A stretch of DNA of 64,000 nt. Source: JBAXXL01 sp037127915 (GTDB lineage Bacteria > Bacteroidota > Ignavibacteria > Kapaibacteriales > UBA2268). The position numbers and the translations under genes were made by a program. The first letter of the stretch is position 1; each line of letters starts with the position of its first letter. The notes below the pieces were generated by a model. That model was not told where the DNA came from and did no database searches. It saw nothing but the letters and a program-made list of their open reading frames with translations. The DNA is taken from contig JBAXXL010000011.1 in NCBI GenBank assembly GCA_037127915.1, positions 42,532 through 106,531 on the forward strand. The letters are read 5' to 3'. Below are positions 1 through 7,179 of this stretch, one piece after another.

Positions 1-1328
1 ATAGCAGGAAATACTCTGCGTTCGGATAATTTTCTATCCAAAACTAATTCCATATTACCTGTTCCTTTGAATTCTTCGAAAATAACCTCGTCCATACGGC
101 TTCCTGTTTCAACCAATGCTGTCGCAATGATTGTCAGCGATCCGCCGCGCTCAATATTACGTGCGGCACCGAAGAAGCGTTTAGGTTTATGCAGAGCGTT
201 TGCGTCCACACCACCGGATAAAATTTTACCGGAGTGAGGTACAACAGTGTTATGCGCCCTTGCTAAACGGGTTATAGAATCAAGTAAAATCACAACATCG
301 TGACCGCTTTCTACCATACGTTTGGATTTTTCCAAAACCATATCGGCTACTTGTACATGGCGATCAGGGGGCTCGTCGAACGTTGACGCCACCACTTCGG
401 CTTGAACCGAGCGTTCCATATCGGTTACTTCCTCCGGACGCTCATCAATCAAAAGCACGATTAGCTTGACTTCAGGATGATTAGCGGAAATACTATTCGC
501 CATATCTTTCAGAAGAATAGTTTTACCGGATTTAGGAGGAGAAACGATAAGACCTCTCTGTCCTTTACCAATTGGACAAAGCATATCAACGACACGCATG
601 GAATAACCAGTACGGGTTGTTTCCAAATGCAATCTTTGGTCAGGGAATAAAGGTTTTAGATTGTCAAAATTTACTCTTGATTTTATATCCTCTGGTGGAA
701 CAAAATTTACGGTATCAATTTTTAAAAGTGCGTGGAATTTTTCGGATTCTTTTGGAGGGCGAACTTCACCTTCGATAGTATCGCCGGTGCGAAGCCAAAA
801 TCGTTTTATCTGCGATGGTGATACATATACATCATCAACGGAAGATAGATAATTATACGCTGTGGAGCGCATAAAGCCGTAACCATCGGACATTACTTCC
901 AATACACCAATGCACTTCAAGGTTTTTGCCGCCGGTATCACGCCAACAACTGCCCCTGTCAATCTCGTTTGAGCGATTTTCTGAATCAGATCATCGCGAG
1001 TTAATCCTGAATAATCCACAATACCCGATAAACGAGCTAAACGAGTAATATCAACAATTCGGCGGGTTTTCAAATCTTCTGTTTCAACCTGTAGGGTCAA
1101 TTCTTCACGAGTTTGTTTTTCCTCTTCTGTCTCATCGATATCAATAAGAGGCTCGTCGTCAACCATCATAAATGGTGCTTTTTCTTGTCTTGGTTTGTAG
1201 GGATTTTTTGATTTGGGTGGTCTGCCTTTCGCCGGGTATTTTCGTTTGGGTGGTTTCTCTATTAAACCGGTACCGTTTACTTCGACCAATACCTGATCAA
1301 CTACGGTTTTTCTTTTTCGATTCATCAT
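1..1328 (-). CDS. rho: Transcription termination factor Rho, 3' end outside window
   Basis: Rho is the hexameric RNA-dependent ATPase that terminates transcription. The 442 visible residues start with about 100 residues rich in Lys, Arg and Glu. An RNA-binding OB-fold region (around residues 120-240) follows, then Walker A SPPKSGKT at 263-270, Walker B LLDSITR with its Asp near 350, and core motifs FEEFKGTGNMEL and SERRVFPAI at the window edge. The frame runs open off the left edge, so the C-terminal end (perhaps 50-80 residues) is missing. Two tandem ATG codons (1328 and 1325) precede NRKRK; I take the first. A long basic N-terminal extension is usual in Bacteroidota-type Rho. The gene is divergent from the operon at 1670. 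Confidence 0.97.
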   Translation of the reverse strand, partial: MMNRKRKTVVDQVLVEVNGTGLIEKPPKRKYPAKGRPPKSKNPYKPRQEKAPFMMVDDEPLIDIDETEEEKQTREELTLQVETEDLKTRRIVDITRLARLSGIVDYSGLTRDDLIQKIAQTRLTGAVVGVIPAAKTLKCIGVLEVMSDGYGFMRSTAYNYLSSVDDVYVSPSQIKRFWLRTGDTIEGEVRPPKESEKFHALLKIDTVNFVPPEDIKSRVNFDNLKPLFPDQRLHLETTRTGYSMRVVDMLCPIGKGQRGLIVSPPKSGKTILLKDMANSISANHPEVKLIVLLIDERPEEVTDMERSVQAEVVASTFDEPPDRHVQVADMVLEKSKRMVESGHDVVILLDSITRLARAHNTVVPHSGKILSGGVDANALHKPKRFFGAARNIERGGSLTIIATALVETGSRMDEVIFEEFKGTGNMELVLDRKLSERRVFPA

Positions 1329-1669
1329 AAGCTATCTCAAGGATGGAATTTTTAAATTTGTTAGAAGGGTGTTTTTTATAAATAAGCATACAAAAATTAA
1401 TAATTTAATTAATATTAAAAACTGATTAATAAATAAACTAAGACCTTTTTTTATGGAAAATATTAAACAAAATGAAATTTATCACGTTTGGTATCGTCAA
1501 AACTAAGAATATTTACGGATTATACAAAATTTTATTTTAATTATTTGACTATTAATTGATAATAGATTTGTTCAAATTAAACCAATTATTCGCTATGTGA
1601 TATATATAACAACAATATAATTCGTTGTTCAGATATTTATAATCGGCTTATTTTATTAGGAATTTTGCT
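1329..1669. other. Intergenic region between divergent rho and YjbR-like gene
   Basis: A very A+T-rich 341-base spacer between divergent genes, so it should hold both promoters. A TAGATTTG at 1563-1570 fits the Bacteroidetes -7 element, with TTTG at 1544-1547, but the 15-base spacing is shorter than usual. No ORF, tRNA or strong hairpin is seen; the 6-base inverted repeat at 1608-1613/1624-1629 is weak. Confidence 0.4.
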
Positions 1670-2038
1670 ATGGATATTGAATCTTTTAGAAATTACTGTT
1701 TGGCAAAAAAAGGGGTTACGGAGGCGTTCCCTTTCGATGAAACCACATTGGTCTTTAAAGTTGGTTCCAAGATTTTTGCTCTGACCGATTTTAATTATAA
1801 CCCATTCAAATGTAATTTAAAATGTGACCCAGAAAGAGCGATTGATTTACGAGAGCATTATAAATCCATTATACCGGGTTGGCACATGAATAAAACTCAT
1901 TGGAACACTGTAATTGCCGATTCCGATATAGATTTAAAGTTGTTTTTTGAATTGGTTGACCATTCGTATGAATTGGTTTTCAATAGCTTAAAAAAATTAG
2001 AAAAATTAGCCATTAACCAATTAGCTGATGAAAACTAA
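1670..2038 (+). CDS. MmcQ/YjbR family protein
   Basis: A 122-residue protein of the MmcQ/YjbR (CyaY-like fold) family. It is recognised by the N-terminal FRNYC..KKGVTEAFPFD segment, the central VFKVGSKIFAL strand pair, and IIPGWHMNKTHWNTV near the C-terminus, which is the family's hallmark. Members are small proteins of uncertain, possibly DNA-binding, function. There is no signal peptide, so it is cytoplasmic. It is the first gene of a tight plus-strand operon; its end overlaps the start of the LpxR-like gene by 11 bases, which suggests translational coupling. Confidence 0.85.
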   Translation: MDIESFRNYCLAKKGVTEAFPFDETTLVFKVGSKIFALTDFNYNPFKCNLKCDPERAIDLREHYKSIIPGWHMNKTHWNTVIADSDIDLKLFFELVDHSYELVFNSLKKLEKLAINQLADEN

Positions 2039-2957
2039 AACCATTTTAATATTGTTGTTGGCGTTTTCATATTTGCCATTATCAGCTGAAAGCTACTTGA
2101 TATTGAATTACGATAATGACATGGTTTTTAATACCGATTATTATTATTCGCAGGGAATTGGGATATCATATAGAAGTCATAGCTTGAATCCCATAGGAAA
2201 TAAACTATTTCCCGAGCTATTTAAAGAAAAAATTACGCAAATATCTCTAAATCATAAGCTGTTCACTCCAACCAATATTACCGGAGATAGCTTATCAGAT
2301 TTTGACCGCCCCTACTGCGGTTTACTATTTTTTGATATTCGACAAGAACAAATAGAAAAGAATTCTAATTTTAAAATTAATTTTGATATACTATTCGGTG
2401 TTATAGGTCCCCTCGCAGGTGGTTTTGAAGTACAGTCCTTTATTCATCGTCAAACCGAAAATGCACCACAACCAAAGGGCTGGGAAAATCAAATCTCCAA
2501 TGGTATAATATTAGATGGCGCATTACAAATTGAACATTTAGCTAAACTCACCACTACTATTGAAAATATATCAACCGTTGCCGCGGAAATCGGCACATTA
2601 TATAATAATGTTTCGATAGGCTCAAAAATCCGTATGGGTTTTTTGGACGAATATTTCGATTCCAACGATATGACTTTAGGCAAAGAAGACCGAGATTGGC
2701 TAGCATTCATTGTAACTAATGCCATAATCAAAGTCAATTTCTACAACTCTACCCTATTGGGAAATTTCTTTTTCGAGAAAAGCCCGATGGTATTGCCGTA
2801 TAAAGACATGAAATTGCTAACGGTTAATTTATCAGCGGATATGGTTTTAGCTTATAAATCAAGCCGAATGGAATTAGGTTGCGTATATGCAAGCCGCGAA
2901 TTTGACGGAGGCAGGAACCACGCTTGGTTCACTTTTAAATATATACAAAAAATATAG
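2028..2957 (+). CDS. LpxR-family lipid A deacylase (DUF2219)
   Basis: Probable outer-membrane beta-barrel of the LpxR family, enzymes that remove the 3'-acyloxyacyl group of lipid A. Residues 1-20 form a signal peptide (MKTKTILILLLAFSYLPLSA). Family motifs are present in order: NYDNDMVFNTDYYYSQGI (27-44), DRPYCGLLF (near 93), GVIGPLAGGFEVQSFIH (124-140) with the catalytic-type His140, then GWENQ (151-155). The length of 309 residues is typical. It sits in the same operon as kdsA, so the cluster links Kdo synthesis with lipid A remodelling. Activity is inferred from motifs only. Confidence 0.85.
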   Translation: MKTKTILILLLAFSYLPLSAESYLILNYDNDMVFNTDYYYSQGIGISYRSHSLNPIGNKLFPELFKEKITQISLNHKLFTPTNITGDSLSDFDRPYCGLLFFDIRQEQIEKNSNFKINFDILFGVIGPLAGGFEVQSFIHRQTENAPQPKGWENQISNGIILDGALQIEHLAKLTTTIENISTVAAEIGTLYNNVSIGSKIRMGFLDEYFDSNDMTLGKEDRDWLAFIVTNAIIKVNFYNSTLLGNFFFEKSPMVLPYKDMKLLTVNLSADMVLAYKSSRMELGCVYASREFDGGRNHAWFTFKYIQKI

Positions 2958-2967
2958 GAAAGAATAA

Positions 2968-3906
2968 ATGGTAAATTTTGAAACTATCTCGCAAGCTCAC
3001 GAAAGAATAAAAGGACAAATACACCGAACTCCGGTTATGAGTTGCAAGGCTATTAATGAAATCGCAGGATGCGAAATTTTCTTTAAATGCGAAAATTTCC
3101 AAAAGGTCGGCGCTTTTAAATTCCGTGGTGCATCAAACGCAGTTCTATCGCTCACAGACGAACAAGCTAAACGTGGTGTCGCTACTCATTCATCCGGTAA
3201 CCACGCGCAAGCCTTAGCCCTTGCCGCGCGAATGAGAGGTATTCCTGCTACTATAGTGATGCCAAGCAACGCGCCTCAAGTTAAAATTGACGCTGTCCGC
3301 GGTTATGGTGCAGAAATAATATTCTGTGAACCGACTTTAGAAGCCCGTGAAACAAATTTGAACAAGGTAGTCGAAGCCAAAGGTTCTTATGTAATTCACC
3401 CATATAATAATTTTGAGGTCATTGCCGGTCAAGGAACTGCTGTAAAAGAATTAATTGAAGATTACGGTAAGTTTGATATTATTATGACTCCTGTCGGTGG
3501 AGGTGGTTTGCTATCGGGTTCAGCTATTTCAGCCAAAGCTTTGTGTCCCGATTGCGAAGTAATCGCGGCGGAACCTAAAGGAGCTGATGATGCATACCGC
3601 TCATTCAAAGCCGGATATATCATTCCACAAACCGGACCAAATACCATCTGCGATGGATTATTAACTTCGCTCGGCGATAAGACATTCGCTATAATTAAAG
3701 CTAATGTTGACGATATACTCACAGTTGATGATGAAATAATTAAAGAAGCAATGAAATTAACTTGGGAACGAATGAAGATTGTGATTGAGCCTTCAAGCGC
3801 GGTTTGCTTAGCCGCAATAATGGATAATAAAAAACGTTTCTTTGGTAAACGCATCGGTGTTGTTATATCGGGCGGAAATGTTGATTTTTCACGTAAATTC
3901 GGATAG
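2968..3906 (+). CDS. PLP-dependent serine racemase / threonine dehydratase family enzyme
   Basis: A 312-residue fold-type II PLP enzyme. The PLP lysine lies in KVGAFKFRGA, the phosphate-cradling tetraglycine is GGGGLL, and the HSSGNHAQAL loop carries the Ser that eukaryotic-type serine racemases use for reprotonation. The metal-site pattern AAEPKGADD and WERMKIVIEPSSA also fit serine racemase best. There is no C-terminal ACT domain, so it is not the isoleucine-regulated biosynthetic IlvA. It likely racemises or deaminates Ser/Thr. It starts 10 bases after the LpxR-like gene and ends 3 bases before kdsA. Racemase and dehydratase cannot be separated by reading alone. Confidence 0.85.
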   Translation: MVNFETISQAHERIKGQIHRTPVMSCKAINEIAGCEIFFKCENFQKVGAFKFRGASNAVLSLTDEQAKRGVATHSSGNHAQALALAARMRGIPATIVMPSNAPQVKIDAVRGYGAEIIFCEPTLEARETNLNKVVEAKGSYVIHPYNNFEVIAGQGTAVKELIEDYGKFDIIMTPVGGGGLLSGSAISAKALCPDCEVIAAEPKGADDAYRSFKAGYIIPQTGPNTICDGLLTSLGDKTFAIIKANVDDILTVDDEIIKEAMKLTWERMKIVIEPSSAVCLAAIMDNKKRFFGKRIGVVISGGNVDFSRKFG

Positions 3907-3909
3907 ATT

Positions 3910-4683
3910 ATGATTTTTATAGCCGGACCTTGTTTAGCGGAATCCCGCGATATAGTTATGCAGACAGCCGAAACGCTTTCTGGCATTTTTTCAGAATTTC
4001 CCGAACATCGCTTCATATTTAAAGCTTCATATAGAAAAGCAAATAGAACAAGCTCGGATTCATTTTCGGGTGTGGGCGACGAAACCGCTCTATCTTGGAT
4101 AAAAGAAGTAGGCGAAAAGTCTAAAGTTGAAACATTGACCGATATTCATTCGGCGGAAGAAGCCGGATTAGCCGCTCAGTATGTTTCAATTTTGCAGATA
4201 CCTGCATTTTTGGCGCGGCAAACCGATATAATAGCCGCGGCGGCAAAAACAGGATTAACTGTGAATATCAAAAAAGGTCAATTTATGGCGGCTGAAGATA
4301 TGGCAAAAGCCGCAAAAAAAGCGAAAGACTTTGGTGCAAAGGATATTTGGTTGACAGAAAGAGGCACATTTTTCGGATACCACGATTTAGTTGTTGATTT
4401 CAGAAATTTATTGATAATGAAAAGCTTAGGCTATCCTGTTATTTACGATGCGACTCATTCTGTTCAACAACCTTCACTTGGAGAGTGTTCCGGTGGAAAG
4501 CGCGAATTTGCCCGTCAATTAGCTTTAGCGGCGGTGGCTTGTAGAGTGGACGGAATATTTTTTGAAACACACCCCAATCCGGCAAAAGCACTTTGCGATA
4601 GCGAAACACAATTGCCTTTAGACACAGTAAAAGAATTTGTTAAAGATATAATTGCATTAAATAACCATTTCGAAAGTAAATAA
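3910..4683 (+). CDS. kdsA: 3-deoxy-8-phosphooctulonate synthase (Kdo-8-P synthase)
   Basis: KdsA condenses arabinose 5-phosphate with phosphoenolpyruvate to Kdo-8-phosphate, the first committed step to the Kdo of lipopolysaccharide. Motifs: IAGPCLAES (4-12), FKASYRKANRTS, QIPAFLARQTD, NIKKGQF, WLTERGTFFGY, YDATHSVQ and FFETHPNP. Cys8 sits where metal-dependent (class II, Aquifex-type) enzymes bind metal; metal-independent enzymes have Asn there. The later His, Glu and Asp metal ligands (ATHS, FETH, CDSETQ) are also present. The length of 257 residues is normal. The gene starts 3 bases after the racemase-like gene and is followed by xth after 1 base. Confidence 0.95.
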   Translation: MIFIAGPCLAESRDIVMQTAETLSGIFSEFPEHRFIFKASYRKANRTSSDSFSGVGDETALSWIKEVGEKSKVETLTDIHSAEEAGLAAQYVSILQIPAFLARQTDIIAAAAKTGLTVNIKKGQFMAAEDMAKAAKKAKDFGAKDIWLTERGTFFGYHDLVVDFRNLLIMKSLGYPVIYDATHSVQQPSLGECSGGKREFARQLALAAVACRVDGIFFETHPNPAKALCDSETQLPLDTVKEFVKDIIALNNHFESK

Positions 4684-4684
4684 T

Positions 4685-5488
4685 ATGAAAATAATCTCCT
4701 GGAATATCAACGGTCTTCGTTCTATAAACGGACAAAACCCAACACGCCGTTTTGATGAAGTTTTTCACGAAAATAAACTTTTCCCTTATATAGAAAGCCA
4801 AAATCCCGATATAATTTGTTTGCAGGAAACAAAAGCAGAGTTAGAACAAATTAACGAGGAACTTCGAACACCCCCGAATTATTCAGGCTGGTACCACTCC
4901 TGCCGTAGAAAAAAAGGTTATAGCGGAGTAGCAACTTACAGCAGAATTCAAGCTGTTTCTGTGAATAATCTTATCGGCGAAGAACGTTTCGACGAGGAAG
5001 GGCGAATATTAGAAATGGATTTCGGTGATTTCGTACTTTTCAACGTGTATTTTCCGAATGGTACATCGGGCGATGATAGAGTTGATTATAAGCTCGATTT
5101 TTATGATGCCCTATTCAACCATACGGAAAGTCTGCGTAAATCCGGTAGAAACATAATTATCTGCGGCGATTACAATACCGCGCACCACCCTATTGATTTG
5201 GCTAACCCAAAGCAAAACGAAATGAATTCCGGTTTCTTGCCTATAGAGCGAAAGAAATTGGATTGGGTTGAAAGCTTGGGCTATGTTGATGTGTATCGCC
5301 AATATGAAGAAGGACCGAGCAATTATACCTGGTGGAGTAACCGCGCCCGCGCACGTGAGAACAACGTTGGCTGGCGCATTGATTATTTCTTTGTTAATAA
5401 AGAATTTTTGCCGCGCGTGAAGGATTGTTACCATCAACCGGATATGATGGGTTCAGACCACTGCCCGATAGTGCTGGAAATTGAATAA
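4685..5488 (+). CDS. xth: Exodeoxyribonuclease III / AP endonuclease
   Basis: A 267-residue Mg-dependent AP endonuclease of the ExoIII/APE1 family, acting in base-excision repair. Visible motifs: ISWNINGLRS (4-13), CLQETK with the metal-binding Glu, NVYFPNG, the catalytic GDYNTAHHPIDLANPKQN, GWRIDYFF, and SDHCPI with the catalytic Asp-His near the C-terminus. The NTAHHPIDL.NPK segment is closer to APE1-like members than to E. coli ExoIII. It is the last gene of the operon. Its TAA stop is immediately continued by a heptamer array. Confidence 0.95.
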   Translation: MKIISWNINGLRSINGQNPTRRFDEVFHENKLFPYIESQNPDIICLQETKAELEQINEELRTPPNYSGWYHSCRRKKGYSGVATYSRIQAVSVNNLIGEERFDEEGRILEMDFGDFVLFNVYFPNGTSGDDRVDYKLDFYDALFNHTESLRKSGRNIIICGDYNTAHHPIDLANPKQNEMNSGFLPIERKKLDWVESLGYVDVYRQYEEGPSNYTWWSNRARARENNVGWRIDYFFVNKEFLPRVKDCYHQPDMMGSDHCPIVLEIE

Positions 5489-5521
5489 TTGAAAATTGAA
5501 AATTGAAAGTTGAAAGTTGAA
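5487..5521 (+). repeat. Heptamer array (5 units) fused to the xth stop codon
   Basis: Three AATTGAA units followed by two AGTTGAA units. The first two bases of the array are the last two of the xth TAA stop. The same AATTGAA array, also overlapping a TAA stop in the same way, occurs on the minus strand at 47728-47748. Confidence 0.9.
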
Positions 5522-5575
5522 AATGATAAAACAGGTCATCGCGCGTAGTCGAGATGCCTGGAAAATATAGTTTCT

Positions 5576-5702
5576 AACAATTTTAATCCCTTCGAATTCG
5601 ACGGCTTTGGAATCAATTTACAATCCAAATTTTAATTATGGCGATTTTGCCACAATTAGAAATAATCCCGATTTTAATTATACCTAATTCGGTATAATTA
5701 AA
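5576..5702 (+). pseudogene. Tandem degenerate fragments of a KilA-N domain segment
   Basis: Translating 5664-5702 gives NNPDFNYT*FGIIK, which matches NNPIFNSPEFGGIK of the downstream KilA-N gene (its residues 61-74) at 9 of 14 positions, with the Glu codon changed to a stop. The adjoining 5622-5663 gives NPNFNYGDFATIRN in the same frame. 5576-5611 gives NNFNPFEFDGFG in another frame. All three resemble one short part of the KilA-N domain. The last also forms a perfect inverted repeat (5672-5684/5691-5703). Homology over such short stretches is an inference. Confidence 0.55.
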
Positions 5703-5703
5703 A
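5672..5703. repeat. 32-base palindromic element, copy 1
   Basis: Perfect 13-base arms (5672-5684 and 5691-5703) around a 6-base centre. It aligns without gaps to the palindrome inside the KilA-N gene (6060-6091): 25 of 32 positions agree, and the differing inner triplets are exchanged in both arms so that pairing is kept. Confidence 0.8.
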
Positions 5704-5868
5704 TTTTGCTATTTTTGTATAATTGGATACGTTTTTTTGGAATAATTTTCAATAAAGAGAATTCAACGGGTTTGAAAATTCATTTGATATTAATAATTTA
5801 TCAATAATTACCGAATTAGAAGTGATAGAAAACTGATAAATATTCACAATCCTCTGGGTAAAAAAATT

Positions 5869-6690
5869 ATGGCTAAAATAAAAAGAATTAATGTAAAAGG
5901 TACTGAAATAACCATTATTGAACATCAGAATTCTGATTTTATCTCATTAACTGATATGGTAAAAGGTTTCGAGGATGGTTTAGTTTTAATTGAAAAATGG
6001 TTAAGAAACAAAAATACTATTGAGTTTATTGGTATTTGGGAAGAACTTAATAACCCAATTTTTAATTCCCCCGAATTCGGGGGAATTAAAAATGAGGCTG
6101 GTCTCAATCGTTTTACTCTTTCTGTTAAAAAATGGATAGAAAAAACCAATGCTATTGGAATAATTGCAAAGACCGGAAGATATGGAAGTGGTACTTATGC
6201 CCATAAAGAGATTGCTTTCGAATTTGGAAGCTGGCTTAGTCCTGCTTTTAAAATGTATCTTATTAAAGAATTTCAACGTCTTAAAGACGAAGAAAATAGC
6301 CGTTTAAATCTTGAGTGGAATTTTCATAGGACGCTGGCAAAAGTTAATTATCATATTCATACAGATGCTATTAAGGAAAATCTAATTCCTGCATCATTGA
6401 CTATTAAGCAAATAAATTATGTATATGCCAGCGAGGCGGATATGCTTAATATGGCACTGTTCGGGCTGACTGCTCAGGAATGGAGAACGGCAAATCCTGA
6501 TAAAGACGGGAATATGCGCGATTTTGCAAACATTGAACAATTAGTAGTACTATCAAATATGGAAAGTATAAATGCAGTACTAATTAGTCAAGGGGCATCC
6601 CAATCGGAGCGGTTGGTACAATTAAACCAAATTGCTATAACTCAAATGACATCATTAGTAAGCAATAAACAAATAAAAAAATTGAAATAA
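5869..6690 (+). CDS. KilA-N domain protein
   Basis: A 273-residue protein. Its first about 140 residues are a KilA-N domain: ISLTDMVKGF (25-34), IEKWLRNKNTIEFIGIWEE, NPIFNSPEFGGIKNEAG, KKWIEKTNAIGI, GRYGSGTYAHKEIAFEFGSW and KMYLIKEFQRLK. KilA-N is a DNA-binding domain spread by phages and large DNA viruses and is common in FCB genomes. The C-terminal half (LTAQEWRTANPDKDGNMRDF) is the conserved tail of this bacterial subfamily. Codons 61-75 coincide with a perfect 36-base palindrome. The MazG-like gene follows after 19 bases. Likely phage-derived or anti-phage; its role is unknown. Confidence 0.85.
   Translation: MAKIKRINVKGTEITIIEHQNSDFISLTDMVKGFEDGLVLIEKWLRNKNTIEFIGIWEELNNPIFNSPEFGGIKNEAGLNRFTLSVKKWIEKTNAIGIIAKTGRYGSGTYAHKEIAFEFGSWLSPAFKMYLIKEFQRLKDEENSRLNLEWNFHRTLAKVNYHIHTDAIKENLIPASLTIKQINYVYASEADMLNMALFGLTAQEWRTANPDKDGNMRDFANIEQLVVLSNMESINAVLISQGASQSERLVQLNQIAITQMTSLVSNKQIKKLK
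6058..6093. repeat. Perfect 36-base palindrome inside the KilA-N gene
   Basis: Both halves are exactly complementary around the centre at 6075/6076, with an EcoRI-like GAATTC core flanked by CCCCC and GGGGG and then A/T arms. It encodes FNSPEFGGIKN, a normal part of the KilA-N domain rather than an insertion. Confidence 0.95.
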
Positions 6691-6709
6691 ATATATAATT
6701 GGAAATAAA

Positions 6710-7099
6710 ATGAATAATGAATTGAGAAGTGTTGAGGAATTTCACACAAAGTTTTTAGTAAATTTGGAGCATACGCCTTGTATTCCAAAGGAAAGAACCG
6801 ATTTGCGGGTGTCATTGATTCAGGAAGAATTGAACGAACTTAAAGAAGCCATCGCCGACAACAATATGGTCGAGGTATTGGATGCATTGGTTGATTTGCA
6901 GTATGTTTTATCGGGAACTATTTTGGAATTCGGACTACAGCATATATTCGACGATGCTTTCCGGGAAGTACACTCCAGCAATATGACCAAATTGGATGCT
7001 GATGGAAATCCTATATTCCGCGAAGACGGTAAAGTGATGAAATCAGAACTTTGGAGACCGCCAAATTTGAAGCAGTTTTTAGAAGGATTCGGAATTTAA
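6710..7099 (+). CDS. MazG-like all-alpha NTP pyrophosphohydrolase
   Basis: A 129-residue protein of the MazG/phosphoribosyl-ATP pyrophosphohydrolase-like superfamily, which hydrolyses (d)NTPs or related substrates to monophosphates. The metal-binding signature is clear: IQEELNELKEAI (EExxE), then EVLDALVDLQYV (ExxxALxDxxY). After DGNPIFREDGKVMKSELWRPP the chain ends at a normal length for the single-domain type. It lies 19 bases after the KilA-N gene and probably shares its transcript. Substrate unknown; MazG-like proteins are also carried by phages. Confidence 0.85.
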   Translation: MNNELRSVEEFHTKFLVNLEHTPCIPKERTDLRVSLIQEELNELKEAIADNNMVEVLDALVDLQYVLSGTILEFGLQHIFDDAFREVHSSNMTKLDADGNPIFREDGKVMKSELWRPPNLKQFLEGFGI

Positions 7100-7105
7100 A
7101 TTTGA

Positions 7106-7142
7106 TGAACTGTCCAACACTTTCAAGATGTTGGACAGTTCA
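7106..7142. terminator. Hairpin between convergent genes
   Basis: A 14-base perfect stem (7106-7119/7129-7142) with a 9-base loop. It lies 7 bases after the MazG-like stop and 37 bases beyond the end of the minus-strand gene at 7180. There is no good T-run on either side, so it may be a stabilising or bidirectional terminator-like hairpin. Confidence 0.6.
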
Positions 7143-7179
7143 ATTTGTTGGAAACACTTTATATTTTATCATCAATCAA

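Larger units (their letters stand above)
5489..5868. other. 380-base intergenic region with heptamers and KilA-N fragments
   Basis: No intact gene. In order it holds the heptamer array, a short GC-richer stretch (5534-5560) and degenerate KilA-N-like segments at 5576-5611, 5622-5663 and 5664-5702. A TATTTTTG at 5710-5717 could be a -7 promoter element for the KilA-N gene, though no matching TTTG lies 19-21 bases upstream. See the separate pseudogene entry. Confidence 0.6.

Noticed and set aside
3462..4016. 184-codon open frame on the minus strand
   Set aside because: It lies opposite the racemase-like gene and kdsA, both strongly supported, and encodes no recognisable protein; a codon-bias shadow.
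5487..5521. Could the heptamer arrays be CRISPR or phase-variation tracts?
   Set aside because: Units are 7 bases without spacers, so not CRISPR. They lie after stop codons, so they cannot shift a reading frame.
6058..6093. Palindrome in the KilA-N gene as an inserted element
   Set aside because: The encoded NPIFNSPEFGGIKNEAG is the normal length and pattern of this part of KilA-N domains, so nothing appears inserted.
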